Source: Symbiodinium natans
Lineage: Eukaryota; Sar; Dinophyceae; Suessiales; Symbiodiniaceae
NCBI GenBank assembly: GCA_905221605.1
Contig: CAJNDS010002568.1
Location: 839,913-903,912, forward strand
Length of the DNA: 64,000 nt
Direction of reading: 5' to 3'
Part shown: piece by piece, positions 29,936 through 39,704 of the stretch
Layout: each line of letters starts with the position of its first letter
How positions within the stretch are numbered: position 1 is the stretch's first letter
Program-made: the position numbers and the translations under genes
The notes under the pieces: generated by a model
Told to the model about the DNA's origin: nothing
What the model saw: the letters and a program-made list of their open reading frames with translations, nothing else
The model's database searches: none

Positions 29936-32900
29936 GCAGCTCCTCCTCGACCAAGTCGCGCACGTGGTCCACCAATGGCCGCATAGCAGGACAGTTCATG
30001 ACCACATGTCGGGGGGTCCCAGCAGCCGTGAGACAGAGAGGGCAAACCCGGACTGGCCTTCCTTGTCGGCGCGCTTCATCCTCAGCGCATTGGCGAGATT
30101 CTGCATGGGCATGAAGGAGCTCGGACCAGCCGCCTCCAATAGCTCTCAGGCACCGGAATTGGAATCCGGAAATGTCGACAACATCCCCATCTTGTGGAAG
30201 CGCCAGCGTCCTCCATTCTATGGGAATGGTAATTTGTGTATAGTGCCGCGGGTGCATAGAGGCTCGATAGAGCTCCGGCCCAAGTCTGGCAATCTTGCCC
30301 TGCACTCGGCGCAGCTTCCACTGCTGACAGGCCTGCAACCTCAACTGCCGCCTCACAGCCTCTCGTGTAGTAGTCGTAATCATGCGCCCTTCCCACACGA
30401 GAAAAGCGAATAGGCTGCCCGCGGGGAGAAAAATGTCAGGAGGTTGTGGTCTGAGCCTTGCCTGTCTGCAGCCCTCATCCTGCTGCTCATTTCCCTCGAT
30501 GATGACAGGATACGGGCATGGGTCGCCTTGCTGGTGGCTTTTTACATCCACGCCTACCAGGCCATGCTCATCAAAGGCAACTTGCACCATTGTTCGCGTG
30601 TGGCCCTGATGCTCCCGTCGCACGTTCCACTTCTCCGGATGAGTTTCCACGTCCAATCTCCAGGAAGGCGTAAAGCGACCGCCTCGCCAGGACCGCTGCA
30701 AGTGATCCAGAACAGCTCGCAGCACAGATTCCAAAGGGAAGTGCGCCCACCGGCTAGGGCAGTGGCTTCGGCGGAGTGCTGCAAAAAGCGCAGAGCGGTC
30801 ACATACGAGCAAATTCCAGTCTCCCGGCCGCCGCCACCGCAGGGCGCACAGCATACCCACAAACTCTGCCAGGTGAACCCCAGAGGCTTCATACCCGTAA
30901 CGTTCCGGGAGTCGGCCAAGAATGGGCACCGAGACCTGCCGGCTACGTTCCCAGTAACCTCCTAGCGGGCCAAAGGCCCGTGCTTGAGCACTATAAGTGC
31001 AAACGCCGCCGCTGTCTCCTCCATCACTATACAGTGCATAGTCAGAGGGGGGGAACCCATGTGGAAAGATCGCCGCCAAGCCTGCAACTCGCGGTGCAGG
31101 CAGATGCGGCTGACTCCACGCCGACTCCGGCCAATCTTCCGGAAGATCCTCCGAAACGTGCCCGCCAAAGAGAGCTGCCTCAGCTGCCCAGTCTGTTTCT
31201 GCTTGCTGTCGGGCAGCCTCCGCAGCAGCCGCGCAGCTGGCAGCATCCAGACGTGTCCCTTGCAACAGGGGGGTCCACACCGCCGGGTCACTCCACCTTG
31301 CAGGCGGGACACCGCTGCTACGCAGCGACGCCACAGCTCGACGAATAGCATTGGCTTGGTGACCCACTCTGCAAAAGCTAGCCGCAGCGCGTGCCAATGC
31401 AGGCCGGTACAATCCGACGAGGGGACACGGCGTCATCCTATGCCGTGCAGCCAGCTGATCTAGTATCCGCCCCACCGTACGGTCCGTGCCTGTGGTGACG
31501 TGAAATCCGTACTGGGAGAGGAACCGCATAGCACGAGGGATGAGTCTTTCATCGTCTTCAGCGGACTCAGGGTCTTGCTGCATAGCCTGACGAAGCTGAT
31601 CTCTGGCCACGCAGCTGGCCATGCCCTCTCCACAGAGGAGCATCAGCACATCATGAGCCGCCGCCGCCACTACACTCTCGACAACTGAGGGCAACTGTAC
31701 ACCACCATCCCTGCTCGCTGCCAGGAGACTGACCCGCTCGGCCGTGCAGCGTGTGCCGAACCGCTCCAGCACCAGTCTCTGGAAGGCGGCATCCTCCTCA
31801 TGTAGTGCCATTGCTGGCGGGATACCCATCAAGCACGCATACCCTAGGAAGCCGCGGACCCTCAGCTGGTACACCATTGCAGCCTCATCCCACGTGCAGC
31901 GCTGACACACGATAAGCTGCCGGGCCGAAACCAGGCGGTCCAACGTGACCTGTGCCGCTGCAGAATGGCGATCCTGTAGGGTGCCAAGCTTCCCCAACAG
32001 CGTTTCTTGCGTATCCTCATGTGCACGTGGAATAGTAGCCTCTGCTACCCCGCCGTGCCAGATATCCCAGCCGCCAGCCAGTACCCCCATCTCATTTATT
32101 TCCCGGCGTGGCGGGGCTGCATGCCGCATGTATGGGAGCCAGTCAGTCGCGAAAGCCGAGCACTTTGGCCAGCAGAAGCCTATGCCAGTACCCTCGCTTC
32201 CAAGACGTAGGTCAGCTGTCATAAGCTGGAGTTGTCGAGCCCCGTCTGCATAATGCTCTGTGTCGTCAACATATCCAGCAGCGCCGACTTTGAGTCCAGC
32301 CGACGTGGTATAAGCGGCGTCACTCCTTTCTCGGAGGCGCAAGAGCGGATCCTGTGCAGCCTTAGAAAGCTCTGGGGCTGAAACGGAGCCTTGAGGGAGC
32401 CCCCGAGAGACCAATATTGGGAGCGAGGGACCCCACCTTGTCTGCACACGGAGCTTTATACCTGAGAACGCTGCAGTATACAATCGCCGAACCTCCGGGG
32501 GCACTGCCCGGGCCTGCATGACAGCGTCCGACGCCGCCAGAGTGACCGCATTAAAGAATTTCTCGTAGTCAGCAGCCACCCGACATATATCCCGCCTCCA
32601 AAAGAAGGCGTCCTCAACGATCATGGCATCCAAATAGAGGACAAGCGGTGCTGCGCTGACCCCCACCTCATAGGCTCGGTTTAAGTCGCTATATAAGCAG
32701 CCCGGCTCCATACGGCTTCGCCACTGCGTGAGTCTGCGCGTGACTGGCCCTTCGACAGCCTTGAAAGTCTCTTCCAACATGGTGAGAGGGCGCCATCCCC
32801 CTTTTGGTTTAGCGACGTTGATCTGCAGCGCCCAGCTGGAGTGGTCTGCACGCATGCCGCACTCCCGTTGTACATCCAGGGAGAACCAAAGCGCCTCTTG

Positions 32901-33701
32901 CAGCCAGTCAGGGAAGAAAGGGAGAAAGGCCATCTTGAATCCAGATGGGCCAGGACGCGAGGCACGTCCGCGCCGAAGTACATCACGCCTCTCTTCCAAA
33001 GACAGGGGCCGCACCAAGTCAGCAGCCTGCATACTCTCAGCAGCGCTAGGGCAGGCTGTGATGAGCACCACTGGTAATCGTTCGACGCGAGAATATTCCC
33101 AGCGGTCCAGGGACCAAGCAAACGGAGGGAGGCCGTTGGCGGCAAGCAGGACACGCTTTGGACCAGCACACGGCTGCAGCCGTTGCGCCGTCCATTTGCC
33201 TTCCGTGCACTGAAGACAGAGGGACTTCGTGTGGATAGCCCCCTGTTCCACTCGCACTATGTCACCACCAGCACAGTCTGTGATCTCAACCAACCCAGGC
33301 AGTAGGTACGCAAGTCCCAGTCTACGCAGATCGCTGCCCGGGGCGGCCGCTGCAGTAGAGAGGAGATTTGGCGAGGCCCGCTGATTGCCTATGGCGTCCC
33401 TCCAGAAAGTCAGGCACTGGTGCTCCCAGCGCGGTACTGGACCCTGGTGCAAGGGTTTCCACTCTTGCGCCGCCCCTATTTTTGCCTGTTCCACATTCAC
33501 CGGGATCTGAGCGGTACCGTCTTCCAGCAGCACCCGATCCGGCGAATATGTAGCCTGTGGCCGGCGCGCAGGCCGCAGCATTCGACACCATAGTCGAAGG
33601 TCCTGGGCTCGTAGGGCTCCTGCTCGGTTCTGCCTACGATCAGCGCTCCGATGTCTCCAAACCGCCGCACGCATGGACTTCGCAACCTTCTTCCATTCCA
33701 A
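29802..33701 (-). CDS. LINE ORF3 central part: reverse transcriptase, RNase H, CCHC
   Basis: 1,299 codons counted from TTG at 33,701; the frame is open still further upstream. RT motifs: KPKGGWRPLTMLEE (about 298-311), motif A ADYEKFFNAV with D378, motif B RGLPQGSVSAPE (433-444), motif C YVDD (477-480; 32,273-32,262). RNase H follows: YSDGG with D893, E946, D968, SHQQ with H1056 and NEQQDEG with D1075, a complete D-E-D-H-D set. Near the end is a C-x2-C-x8-H-x4-C finger (C1220, C1223, H1232, C1237). It makes cDNA from the element RNA at a nicked target. The frame is -1 relative to the upstream endonuclease part. Confidence 0.88.
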   Translation of the reverse strand: MEWKKVAKSMRAAVWRHRSADRRQNRAGALRAQDLRLWCRMLRPARRPQATYSPDRVLLEDGTAQIPVNVEQAKIGAAQEWKPLHQGPVPRWEHQCLTFWRDAIGNQRASPNLLSTAAAAPGSDLRRLGLAYLLPGLVEITDCAGGDIVRVEQGAIHTKSLCLQCTEGKWTAQRLQPCAGPKRVLLAANGLPPFAWSLDRWEYSRVERLPVVLITACPSAAESMQAADLVRPLSLEERRDVLRRGRASRPGPSGFKMAFLPFFPDWLQEALWFSLDVQRECGMRADHSSWALQINVAKPKGGWRPLTMLEETFKAVEGPVTRRLTQWRSRMEPGCLYSDLNRAYEVGVSAAPLVLYLDAMIVEDAFFWRRDICRVAADYEKFFNAVTLAASDAVMQARAVPPEVRRLYTAAFSGIKLRVQTRWGPSLPILVSRGLPQGSVSAPELSKAAQDPLLRLRERSDAAYTTSAGLKVGAAGYVDDTEHYADGARQLQLMTADLRLGSEGTGIGFCWPKCSAFATDWLPYMRHAAPPRREINEMGVLAGGWDIWHGGVAEATIPRAHEDTQETLLGKLGTLQDRHSAAAQVTLDRLVSARQLIVCQRCTWDEAAMVYQLRVRGFLGYACLMGIPPAMALHEEDAAFQRLVLERFGTRCTAERVSLLAASRDGGVQLPSVVESVVAAAAHDVLMLLCGEGMASCVARDQLRQAMQQDPESAEDDERLIPRAMRFLSQYGFHVTTGTDRTVGRILDQLAARHRMTPCPLVGLYRPALARAAASFCRVGHQANAIRRAVASLRSSGVPPARWSDPAVWTPLLQGTRLDAASCAAAAEAARQQAETDWAAEAALFGGHVSEDLPEDWPESAWSQPHLPAPRVAGLAAIFPHGFPPSDYALYSDGGDSGGVCTYSAQARAFGPLGGYWERSRQVSVPILGRLPERYGYEASGVHLAEFVGMLCALRWRRPGDWNLLVCDRSALFAALRRSHCPSRWAHFPLESVLRAVLDHLQRSWRGGRFTPSWRLDVETHPEKWNVRREHQGHTRTMVQVAFDEHGLVGVDVKSHQQGDPCPYPVIIEGNEQQDEGCRQARLRPQPPDIFLPAGSLFAFLVWEGRMITTTTREAVRRQLRLQACQQWKLRRVQGKIARLGPELYRASMHPRHYTQITIPIEWRTLALPQDGDVVDISGFQFRCLRAIGGGWSELLHAHAESRQCAEDEARRQGRPVRVCPLCLTAAGTPRHVVMNCPAMRPLVDHVRDLVEEELLALGKGGPTRHRASPGRRDTVAAALCLAVVHHHTIPGSPPQQGG

Positions 33702-35488
33702 GGCCTGGTCCAGAATAGCCTGTCCGTCTGCAGCTGTGAGAGGTGGGGAGAAATGTCCAGACTGTTCTGGAGTAAATCCAGATCGTTGGCTAAATCTGAG
33801 GAGGCAGAGGGTGGCCTCACGGCAGTGACAACGTTCCCCGGAGACCAGTCAGTTGCCACATTCAGGAAGCCTCGGGCCATTGCCCACTCTACCGGACGGG
33901 TGCGAAAACCGTCCCAGTCCTCGCAATCAAAGCGAAGAGGTAGCTGCGCGTTACGCTGCCGTACTAAGCGGCCAGTGTCAGCTATCCCCTGTGTCCACGC
34001 TTGGCGGACGCTGTCTAGCAGCTCCGTAGAGGGCGGCCGCCATGGCTGCCGCCAAAGCGCAAAGCGGATGGTCTGACAGAGCTCACGGAGCCTGGTCATG
34101 AATAGGTCCCAAGCCGAGCTCGCCCGGCCGTGCCCTCGAGATTCCGCAGACGGGAGCTTGACTTCTGCAAGGGCGTCCAGCATGATTTCCATAATGCGAG
34201 CGTGCAACTGTGACACCTGCTCCCGAAGCGCCGGGGTGCGTGGGTCAACTCTGCGGATCCAAGGCAGCATTCCTCCGAGGAGTTCCGCGAGGCGAGCCTC
34301 CGAGTCCCGCTGTGGGCCTCCCGCGGCTTGTCGTCCGCAGGTCCGCATAATATTTTCAAGCTGCTCACGCACCTCCGAGATTTCGCCGTGGTACTCCCGC
34401 ACCAGGGTCACCACACGGGCCCGCACTGTAGAATCCCCAAGCCGATCCACAAGCAGGCGCCACTTGCGCGAAGCTTCATCCGGGACCTCCTCCTGCATAG
34501 TCGGGAAAGGGACAGCAAAGTCAGCGACGATGGGATCGTGATCGATCCTTCTTGGGTGGGCCCAAACCACCGCCGAATTGAGAAGAGGGACGTCTTGATC
34601 AAGCGGAGCACGCCAGAGAACATAATCGAGCCGACTGGCCCCGCCGGCTTGGGAGAAAAAGGAGAAGGCTCTCATTAGAGGGTGCCGCTGACGGAAAGTA
34701 TCCCTCAGCCCGCAAGCCAGCAGAGTGCCCAGCAGGCTATCGGCCCGGGGCTGCGCAGAGCCCTGCCAGACATCCAGGCGTTCGTTCCCTATGGAGTTGA
34801 GGTCTCCGGCAGCCACGAAGAGGGCATTCCGGTGTAACGCATGCTGACTTTGCTCCCTTACAAAAGCATTCAAGTCCTGTTCCTGTTTTACTGCAGCTTC
34901 TCTTTGAAGAAAGCCCGGAAGGCAGGAGCCAGACACACCGTACAGGGCGAGGACGCGGAGCTCCAGATCAGCAGTCAAATTCACGGAAGCCGCAATAGCC
35001 CGTCCATGAGGGCCGAGAGCCACAGCACGCCATCCAGCGGGATGAGTAGCCTGAATGGCTAAAACAACCCCCGCGGAGCGGGATCCAGATCCAGACTCTC
35101 GCAGTCCTGGGGTGTATCCGCCCGACTTGATGTTATGGCTAATGGCCCGGAATCCTCCGTCTAACATTCCTTGACACGCCGCGGCGTGCGCCGCCTCAGT
35201 GCCAGCGCGGGTCTCGGAGAGGACACCGACGTCCGCTCCGAGCTCTGCCAAAGTGTCAGCCCAGAAGCGACCCCAGCCATACCTATCGCTACCAACTCCA
35301 GCCGTTTGCAGTGCTACGACTCGGAGAGCGGACTCAGGCCGCCAGGAGACGTTATCGCCCAAGCAGTTCCCGCAGAAGCGGGCCAAGCGAACCTGTCGGC
35401 CGATAGGCCACGTATCCCGTTCAGGGTCAAGGAGCGGAGGGGCTCCAGGGTGCCCGAGAAGGTCCTCATCCTCCTCTCCCGACGACAT
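33497..35488 (-). CDS. LINE ORF3 N-terminal part: endonuclease/exonuclease/phosphatase domain
   Basis: I choose ATG at 35,488 (MSSGEEDEDLLGH) because an earlier in-frame ATG at 35,719 would add a Phe/Leu-rich stretch read from a poly-T tract. Visible EEP motifs from that start: LSETRAG with E92, SAGVVLAI (138-145), GDLNSIGNERLD (228-239), SRLDYVLWRAP (285-295) and RIDHDPIVADF (314-324). These match the catalytic E, DxN, SxxDY and DH of APE-type LINE endonucleases that nick the target. A helical linker follows. The frame continues to 33,497, but homology-like sequence appears to pass to the -1 frame around 33,700-33,800; no clear slippery heptamer is visible. Confidence 0.85.
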   Translation of the reverse strand: MSSGEEDEDLLGHPGAPPLLDPERDTWPIGRQVRLARFCGNCLGDNVSWRPESALRVVALQTAGVGSDRYGWGRFWADTLAELGADVGVLSETRAGTEAAHAAACQGMLDGGFRAISHNIKSGGYTPGLRESGSGSRSAGVVLAIQATHPAGWRAVALGPHGRAIAASVNLTADLELRVLALYGVSGSCLPGFLQREAAVKQEQDLNAFVREQSQHALHRNALFVAAGDLNSIGNERLDVWQGSAQPRADSLLGTLLACGLRDTFRQRHPLMRAFSFFSQAGGASRLDYVLWRAPLDQDVPLLNSAVVWAHPRRIDHDPIVADFAVPFPTMQEEVPDEASRKWRLLVDRLGDSTVRARVVTLVREYHGEISEVREQLENIMRTCGRQAAGGPQRDSEARLAELLGGMLPWIRRVDPRTPALREQVSQLHARIMEIMLDALAEVKLPSAESRGHGRASSAWDLFMTRLRELCQTIRFALWRQPWRPPSTELLDSVRQAWTQGIADTGRLVRQRNAQLPLRFDCEDWDGFRTRPVEWAMARGFLNVATDWSPGNVVTAVRPPSASSDLANDLDLLQNSLDISPHLSQLQTDRLFWTRPWNGRRLRSPCVRRFGDIGALIVGRTEQEPYEPRTFDYGVECCGLRAGHRLHIRRIGCCWKTVPLRSR

Positions 35489-35580
35489 GGCTACAATTGA
35501 AAGGGAAAAAAAAAGGAAAAAGGAGAAAAAAAAACCAAAGAAAAGAAAAAGAAAAAGAAAAAAAACAGAAAGTAAGAAAT
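35489..35580 (-). promoter_or_regulatory. Pyrimidine tract and AG directly before ORF3
   Basis: On the transcribed strand about 75 nt of T-rich pyrimidines end TTTCAATTGTAG just before CC-ATG. It has the form of a 3-prime splice acceptor, cis or trans. Whether it is used is inference. Confidence 0.45.
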
Positions 35581-36151
35581 GAGCACCCAGAAGAAAGGGC
35601 AAAGAAGGCTCGTGGGGATGCGCGTGAGTGCAGCTGTTCGCAGAAATAAACACAAAACCTTGGGTCAAACAGGCTGCAGGCGCCACTGTCAGCATCTGGT
35701 TGCTGCCGCTCCAAGACATATATCAGATATCGACGGACTCATCCTGGCAATGCCCCAGAGCTCTGGGGCACTCCGTGGCCTCCGCAGCGGCGCTCCGCAG
35801 CGGCACCTATTCGAGAGCAGAGCAAAGTTCAAGTGCAAGTACTGCTGAAATTCGAAGTACAGCCCATTCCGCACGCATCCGCACTGCACAGAAGAGTCCT
35901 CCTATTTTTTTGGCCGCGGTTGAAAGTAAAGCTCGAGTAACCCTTGGGCTCTTGCCCGACAAGGGCAAACCGCACGTTACTGATGGCTGTGAGCACCCCG
36001 AGCGCGCTGCAAGTCTTAGGCACTTCCCTAGAGCGTTCAGGGTTTCGCACGTCACTTCCTGATAGCACAGAGCCAGAGGCCCGCAACCCTTACAGGGACA
36101 CGGACCGCAGCCCGTCAAAACTGGGAGAGATGCCTTTAAAAGGAGGGGCGC
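35581..36151 (-). other. LINE spacer between ORF2 and ORF3
   Basis: About 570 bp with no long minus-strand frame that I trust; overlapping short frames are open on both strands. It contains a duplicated GCTCCGCAGCGGC motif (about 35,780-35,805). Confidence 0.5.
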
Positions 36152-37762
36152 TTAGGCCACGGCAGGAAAGCCAAGTATGTTGGCATTGCAGCTCGGACAA
36201 CGGGCACGATTGTCTGCGTTCACACATTCCGCGGCCCACCACCGGCAGGCGCAGGCATCGTGAAATACGTGCAAACAGGGTAACCGTTGAAGTGTCTGGC
36301 CTTCCTGCAAGGGCTGGAAGCAGATGCTACAGTCTGCCGCAGTGTCCGCCGTGCTCTGCTCATAGACCAGACAACGATCTTGCAAGACCGCCGGCAGACC
36401 TGCAGTAGCAGGGGGCGGGTGGGGCGCACTGTCCACGCGCTCCGAAGCCGAGTGACCAGCAGCTCGCCCCGGAGATCTTTCCGCTGCTGCAGCCTCCGGC
36501 GCCGCGGGCCTTTCAGGGAGGGTTGTTGGCCGCGGCCGCCTCAGAGGAGCCCGTTCAAGGCGCAGAGCACCCAAGCGACCACGACCACGCCCAAGTCCAA
36601 GGCGCCCACCGCGGTCTCCCCCACGGCCAGCTGCTTTTGCACCAGAGTCGCGGGCGCGCCGACCCCGAGCAAGCTCGAGTCGCACTGGCCCTGCCGGAGT
36701 CTGGATCGTACATTGCGAGGCATCTCGGGCGCTGGTAGAAGTAAGTTCAGACCAAATACTGGAAGTAGCTGTGCCAGCGGCGAAGGCGGCATGAGCTAAG
36801 AAAGCAGCCTTGTTACGTCGTGGACCCGGCAAGAAGCGGATTGAGAGTCCCTCCAGCAAAGGAGCCAAGGAAGGAGCCTGTCTGGACAAGCTGTTGAGGA
36901 TGTCCTGCATGGTGTTCGCGCCTAGCCTGGGAGGAAGACCAGCCATGAAGAAGCCCGGGGGCGCCAACTGACTCACTTGATTGAGAGGAGACGGAGGTAC
37001 CCCTCCTGCATGGTCTGGCGATGGTATATCGCCAGGAGTCCTGGGGCTCGGCAGGTGGGTAGGTGCATCTGCAGCAGAGGCCGCCACCACCTGGCCACCG
37101 GTACCCCGCCCAGTGACTCGACTCATTGTGCTGGGCCGGGGTGCGTGAGTCCCATCTATTCCAGGAGCCTCAGCCCGTGACCGCGGCATTGCGCCGGAAG
37201 ACTGAGGCCGATGAGCTGCAGGGGCCAGACGGGCAGTAGAGGTCGCTCGACCCCGCCGCTGCGAGTGCATCCGGTCACCATGACGACGCCGCGCTCGGGA
37301 GCGACTTCGTCGGGGCACGCGATGTGTACCTTGGTTTTCTCTCTTGCGCCCGCGTGAGCGACTGCGACGTCTGGACGAGAAGTCATCATTTCTGGCATTT
37401 CGGCGTCTGTGTGGCTCATCGATCTCTGAAACTGGTTGACTGCGCATCTCAGCTTGGGGCATCCCCGTCCCTGTAGCATCCAGGGCACGCGCAGAAGTGT
37501 TCAAGGGAGTACTCGAAATGGGCGTGGTAGGAAAAGAAGGGCTTGCATGTGTCGGAGGCACCCCATGCTGAGACTCCCAGCACATCTCCGGAGCCACTGA
37601 GGCTGTAGCACTGTGGCCAAGCGGTACAGGCACCGTCCAGTTAGACTGCGCCCCTCCAGGAGGCAGTCCTGCAAACGATGCAGCCAAGGGACATGGAGAG
37701 GCTTGCGGCAACACCGACATCAAACTGGGCGCTCCCAGGAGTGACGCTGCAGCCGCCTGCAT
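36152..37762 (-). CDS. LINE ORF2: RS-rich protein with C-terminal RING-H2 finger
   Basis: 536 codons from ATG at 37,762, with an in-frame TAG a few codons upstream, to TAA. N-terminal third: Pro/Ser/Ala-rich, disordered-looking. Residues about 117-190: strongly basic RS/RR-rich (SRRRSRSRGRKRENQ, RRSRSRARRRHGD). A middle region with FFMAGLPPRLGANTMQDILN is less biased; then a Gly/Arg-rich stretch. The C-terminus has a canonical RING-H2: CSIC, then CLHVFHDAC (C-x-H-x2-H-x2-C), then CPSC. RING-H2 proteins act as E3 ubiquitin ligases; RS/RGG stretches suggest RNA binding. In LINEs the upstream ORF usually encodes an RNA-binding chaperone, so this may be an ORF1-type protein that gained a ligase domain (inference). 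Confidence 0.8.
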   Translation of the reverse strand: MQAAAASLLGAPSLMSVLPQASPCPLAASFAGLPPGGAQSNWTVPVPLGHSATASVAPEMCWESQHGVPPTHASPSFPTTPISSTPLNTSARALDATGTGMPQAEMRSQPVSEIDEPHRRRNARNDDFSSRRRSRSRGRKRENQGTHRVPRRSRSRARRRHGDRMHSQRRGRATSTARLAPAAHRPQSSGAMPRSRAEAPGIDGTHAPRPSTMSRVTGRGTGGQVVAASAADAPTHLPSPRTPGDIPSPDHAGGVPPSPLNQVSQLAPPGFFMAGLPPRLGANTMQDILNSLSRQAPSLAPLLEGLSIRFLPGPRRNKAAFLAHAAFAAGTATSSIWSELTSTSARDASQCTIQTPAGPVRLELARGRRARDSGAKAAGRGGDRGGRLGLGRGRGRLGALRLERAPLRRPRPTTLPERPAAPEAAAAERSPGRAAGHSASERVDSAPHPPPATAGLPAVLQDRCLVYEQSTADTAADCSICFQPLQEGQTLQRLPCLHVFHDACACRWWAAECVNADNRARCPSCNANILGFPAVA

Positions 37763-38420
37763 ACAAGGCTGATACGCTGCCTGTGGCTACGCCCATCCCA
37801 GCCCAGGCGCTCCCGGGAGTGACGGCCAGTTGAGCAACCCGGGCGCTCCCGGGTAAAGTTGCTGCTCTCCAAGAGCCCGCTCCGCGAGGCTGAGAGTAAC
37901 TCGCAGTGCACGCAAGGCTTCCATGGGCAGCATGGGAGTCTGCACTCACAGCAGCTACAGGCGCATCAGAGCCTTCAATGGAAGGAGTGAGAGTTTATTC
38001 AAAACAACGCAGTTTTGACATGCCCATAGTGCGCGCCCGGCCTTGGAAGACACCGCAACGGGGCCGAGCCACCCAGCCGCCATCCCAAGAAGAAGCATCA
38101 AGCATGCTGCGGGCGCAGCTTGAAATATTTAACATGCGCTTGCGTTCTGCTGCGGGGAAGATCCCCCTTAACACCCAAAAAAAAAAACGTGACGAAAAAG
38201 AAACTGTGCCTGGTAGGCTGTTCCTGCTGACGGGCAAAGCGGCCCAGGGAAGGAAGGAAGGAAGGAAGAAATACCCAAAAGAAAAATAAAACCGAGCCAG
38301 GATTGCCATCCTGAGGCGATTTCACTGAAGCAATGACTACGTGATTATCCATGCTCGGGGGGCCCAGCCAGCTTCCCGGACAGGGCGGGAGCTTCTCAGA
38401 ATGGGAGGCCTAACCAGCTT
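37763..38420 (-). other. LINE spacer upstream of ORF2
   Basis: It contains GGCGCTCCCGGGAGTGACG-like units repeated three times (37,730-37,855) and a pyrimidine-rich block on the transcribed strand (38,160-38,290, including four CCTT units). No convincing ORF. Confidence 0.5.
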
Positions 38421-38439
38421 CCTCACCACGGCCCGGTAC

Positions 38440-38499
38440 TCCCGCTTGCAGCGACCACACGCTGCCGGCAGAGAAAGAGAAAAGAAAAAAAAAAAAGAG

Positions 38500-38539
<40 letters not shown>

Positions 38540-39566
38540 GGGGGGGGGAGGGAACGACGAACGGCAGCAGGGGACCGGCGTGGCCACCGGCACACGCATC
38601 CAGCCCCCCGCTGAAGGGGACCTTAGTACGCAGGATACGCAACGAAAGCCCGGACGGGAAGAGGGAAGGAGAGGAAGAAAGAAAGAAAGAAAGACAGAGA
38701 GGAAACAAAACCGAACAAAACACACACAACAAAAAAAAACAAAAAGGCACACCAACCGACGGCAGCAGGGGACCGGCGTGGCCACCGGCACACGCATCCA
38801 GCCCCCCGCTGAAGGAACCTGAGTACGCAGGAGACGCAACGAAGGAAAGAGGAGGGAAAAGGGAAAGAAGGAAAACAAAAAAAAAAAAAAAGGGGGGGGA
38901 GGGAACGACGGACGGCAGCAGGGGACCGGCGTGACCACCGGCACACGCATCCAGCCCCCCGCTGAAGGAACCTTAGTACGCAGGAGACGCAACGAAACAG
39001 AGAGGAGGGAAAAGGGAAAGAAAGAAGACAAAAACCAAAAAAAAAACACACACAAGGGGGGGGAGAAGGGAACGACGAACGGCAGCAGGGGACCGGCGTG
39101 GCCACCGGCACACGCATCCAGCCCCCCGCTGAAAGGGACCTTAGTACGCAGGATACGCAACGAAAGCCCGGACGGGAAGAGGGAAGGAGAGGAAGAAAGA
39201 AAGAAAGAAAGAAAGAAAGACAGAGAGGAAACAAAACGAAACCAAAAAAAAACACACAAAAAAAAAAACCAACCAACCAACGGCAGCAGGGGACCGGCGT
39301 GGCCACCGGCACACGCATCCAGCCCCCCGCTGGTTAGGACCTGAGTACGCAGGAGACGCCACCAAAACCCGGACGGGGAGGGAAAGAAAGAAAGAGAAAG
39401 AAAGAAAAAGAAGAAAAAAAAAAAAGGAGGAGGACAACCGACGGCAGCAAGGGGCCAGCGTGGCCACGGCGCACGCGTCTAGCCCCCCGCAGGGAAAGAC
39501 CCGAGGACGCAGGGAACACAACAAGAAAAAGAAAAGAAGAGAAAAAAAAAACAGGCCACACAGACA

Positions 39567-39567
<1 letters not shown>
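38440..39567 (-). repeat. LINE internal minisatellite, six units
   Basis: A conserved core of about 80 bp beginning CGGCAGCAGGGGACCGGCGT occurs at 38,562, 38,760, 38,913, 39,080, 39,281 and 39,442, spaced 150-200 bp by purine-rich (A/G) sequence. Units 1 and 4 share the same longer spacer, 518 bp apart, hinting at a two-step expansion. Phe/Pro/Cys frames on the minus strand are repeat-driven, so I do not call a protein. Confidence 0.85.

Positions 39568-39607
<40 letters not shown>
39568..39607. repeat. (CA)n microsatellite
   Basis: About 20 CA units inside the LINE, between the minisatellite and ORF1. Confidence 0.92.
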
Positions 39608-39609
<2 letters not shown>

Positions 39610-39704
39610 GCACAGCGCCCAATGCACATCCACACGTACCGCTGCCCATGAAAGCAGAGCAGGCAGCTGTTTTCAGACGCTCGCTTGTTGCGCGCTGGAG
39701 ATTT

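Noticed and set aside
28590-35848. Plus-strand open frames across the LINE ORF3
   Set aside because: Antisense shadows of the endonuclease, RT and C-terminal domain; they carry none of the recognisable motifs.
38341-39635. Cys/Pro/Phe-rich frames of 200-285 codons on the minus strand
   Set aside because: They follow the LINE minisatellite and its poly-T spacers; each unit repeats the same peptide and frames change between units.
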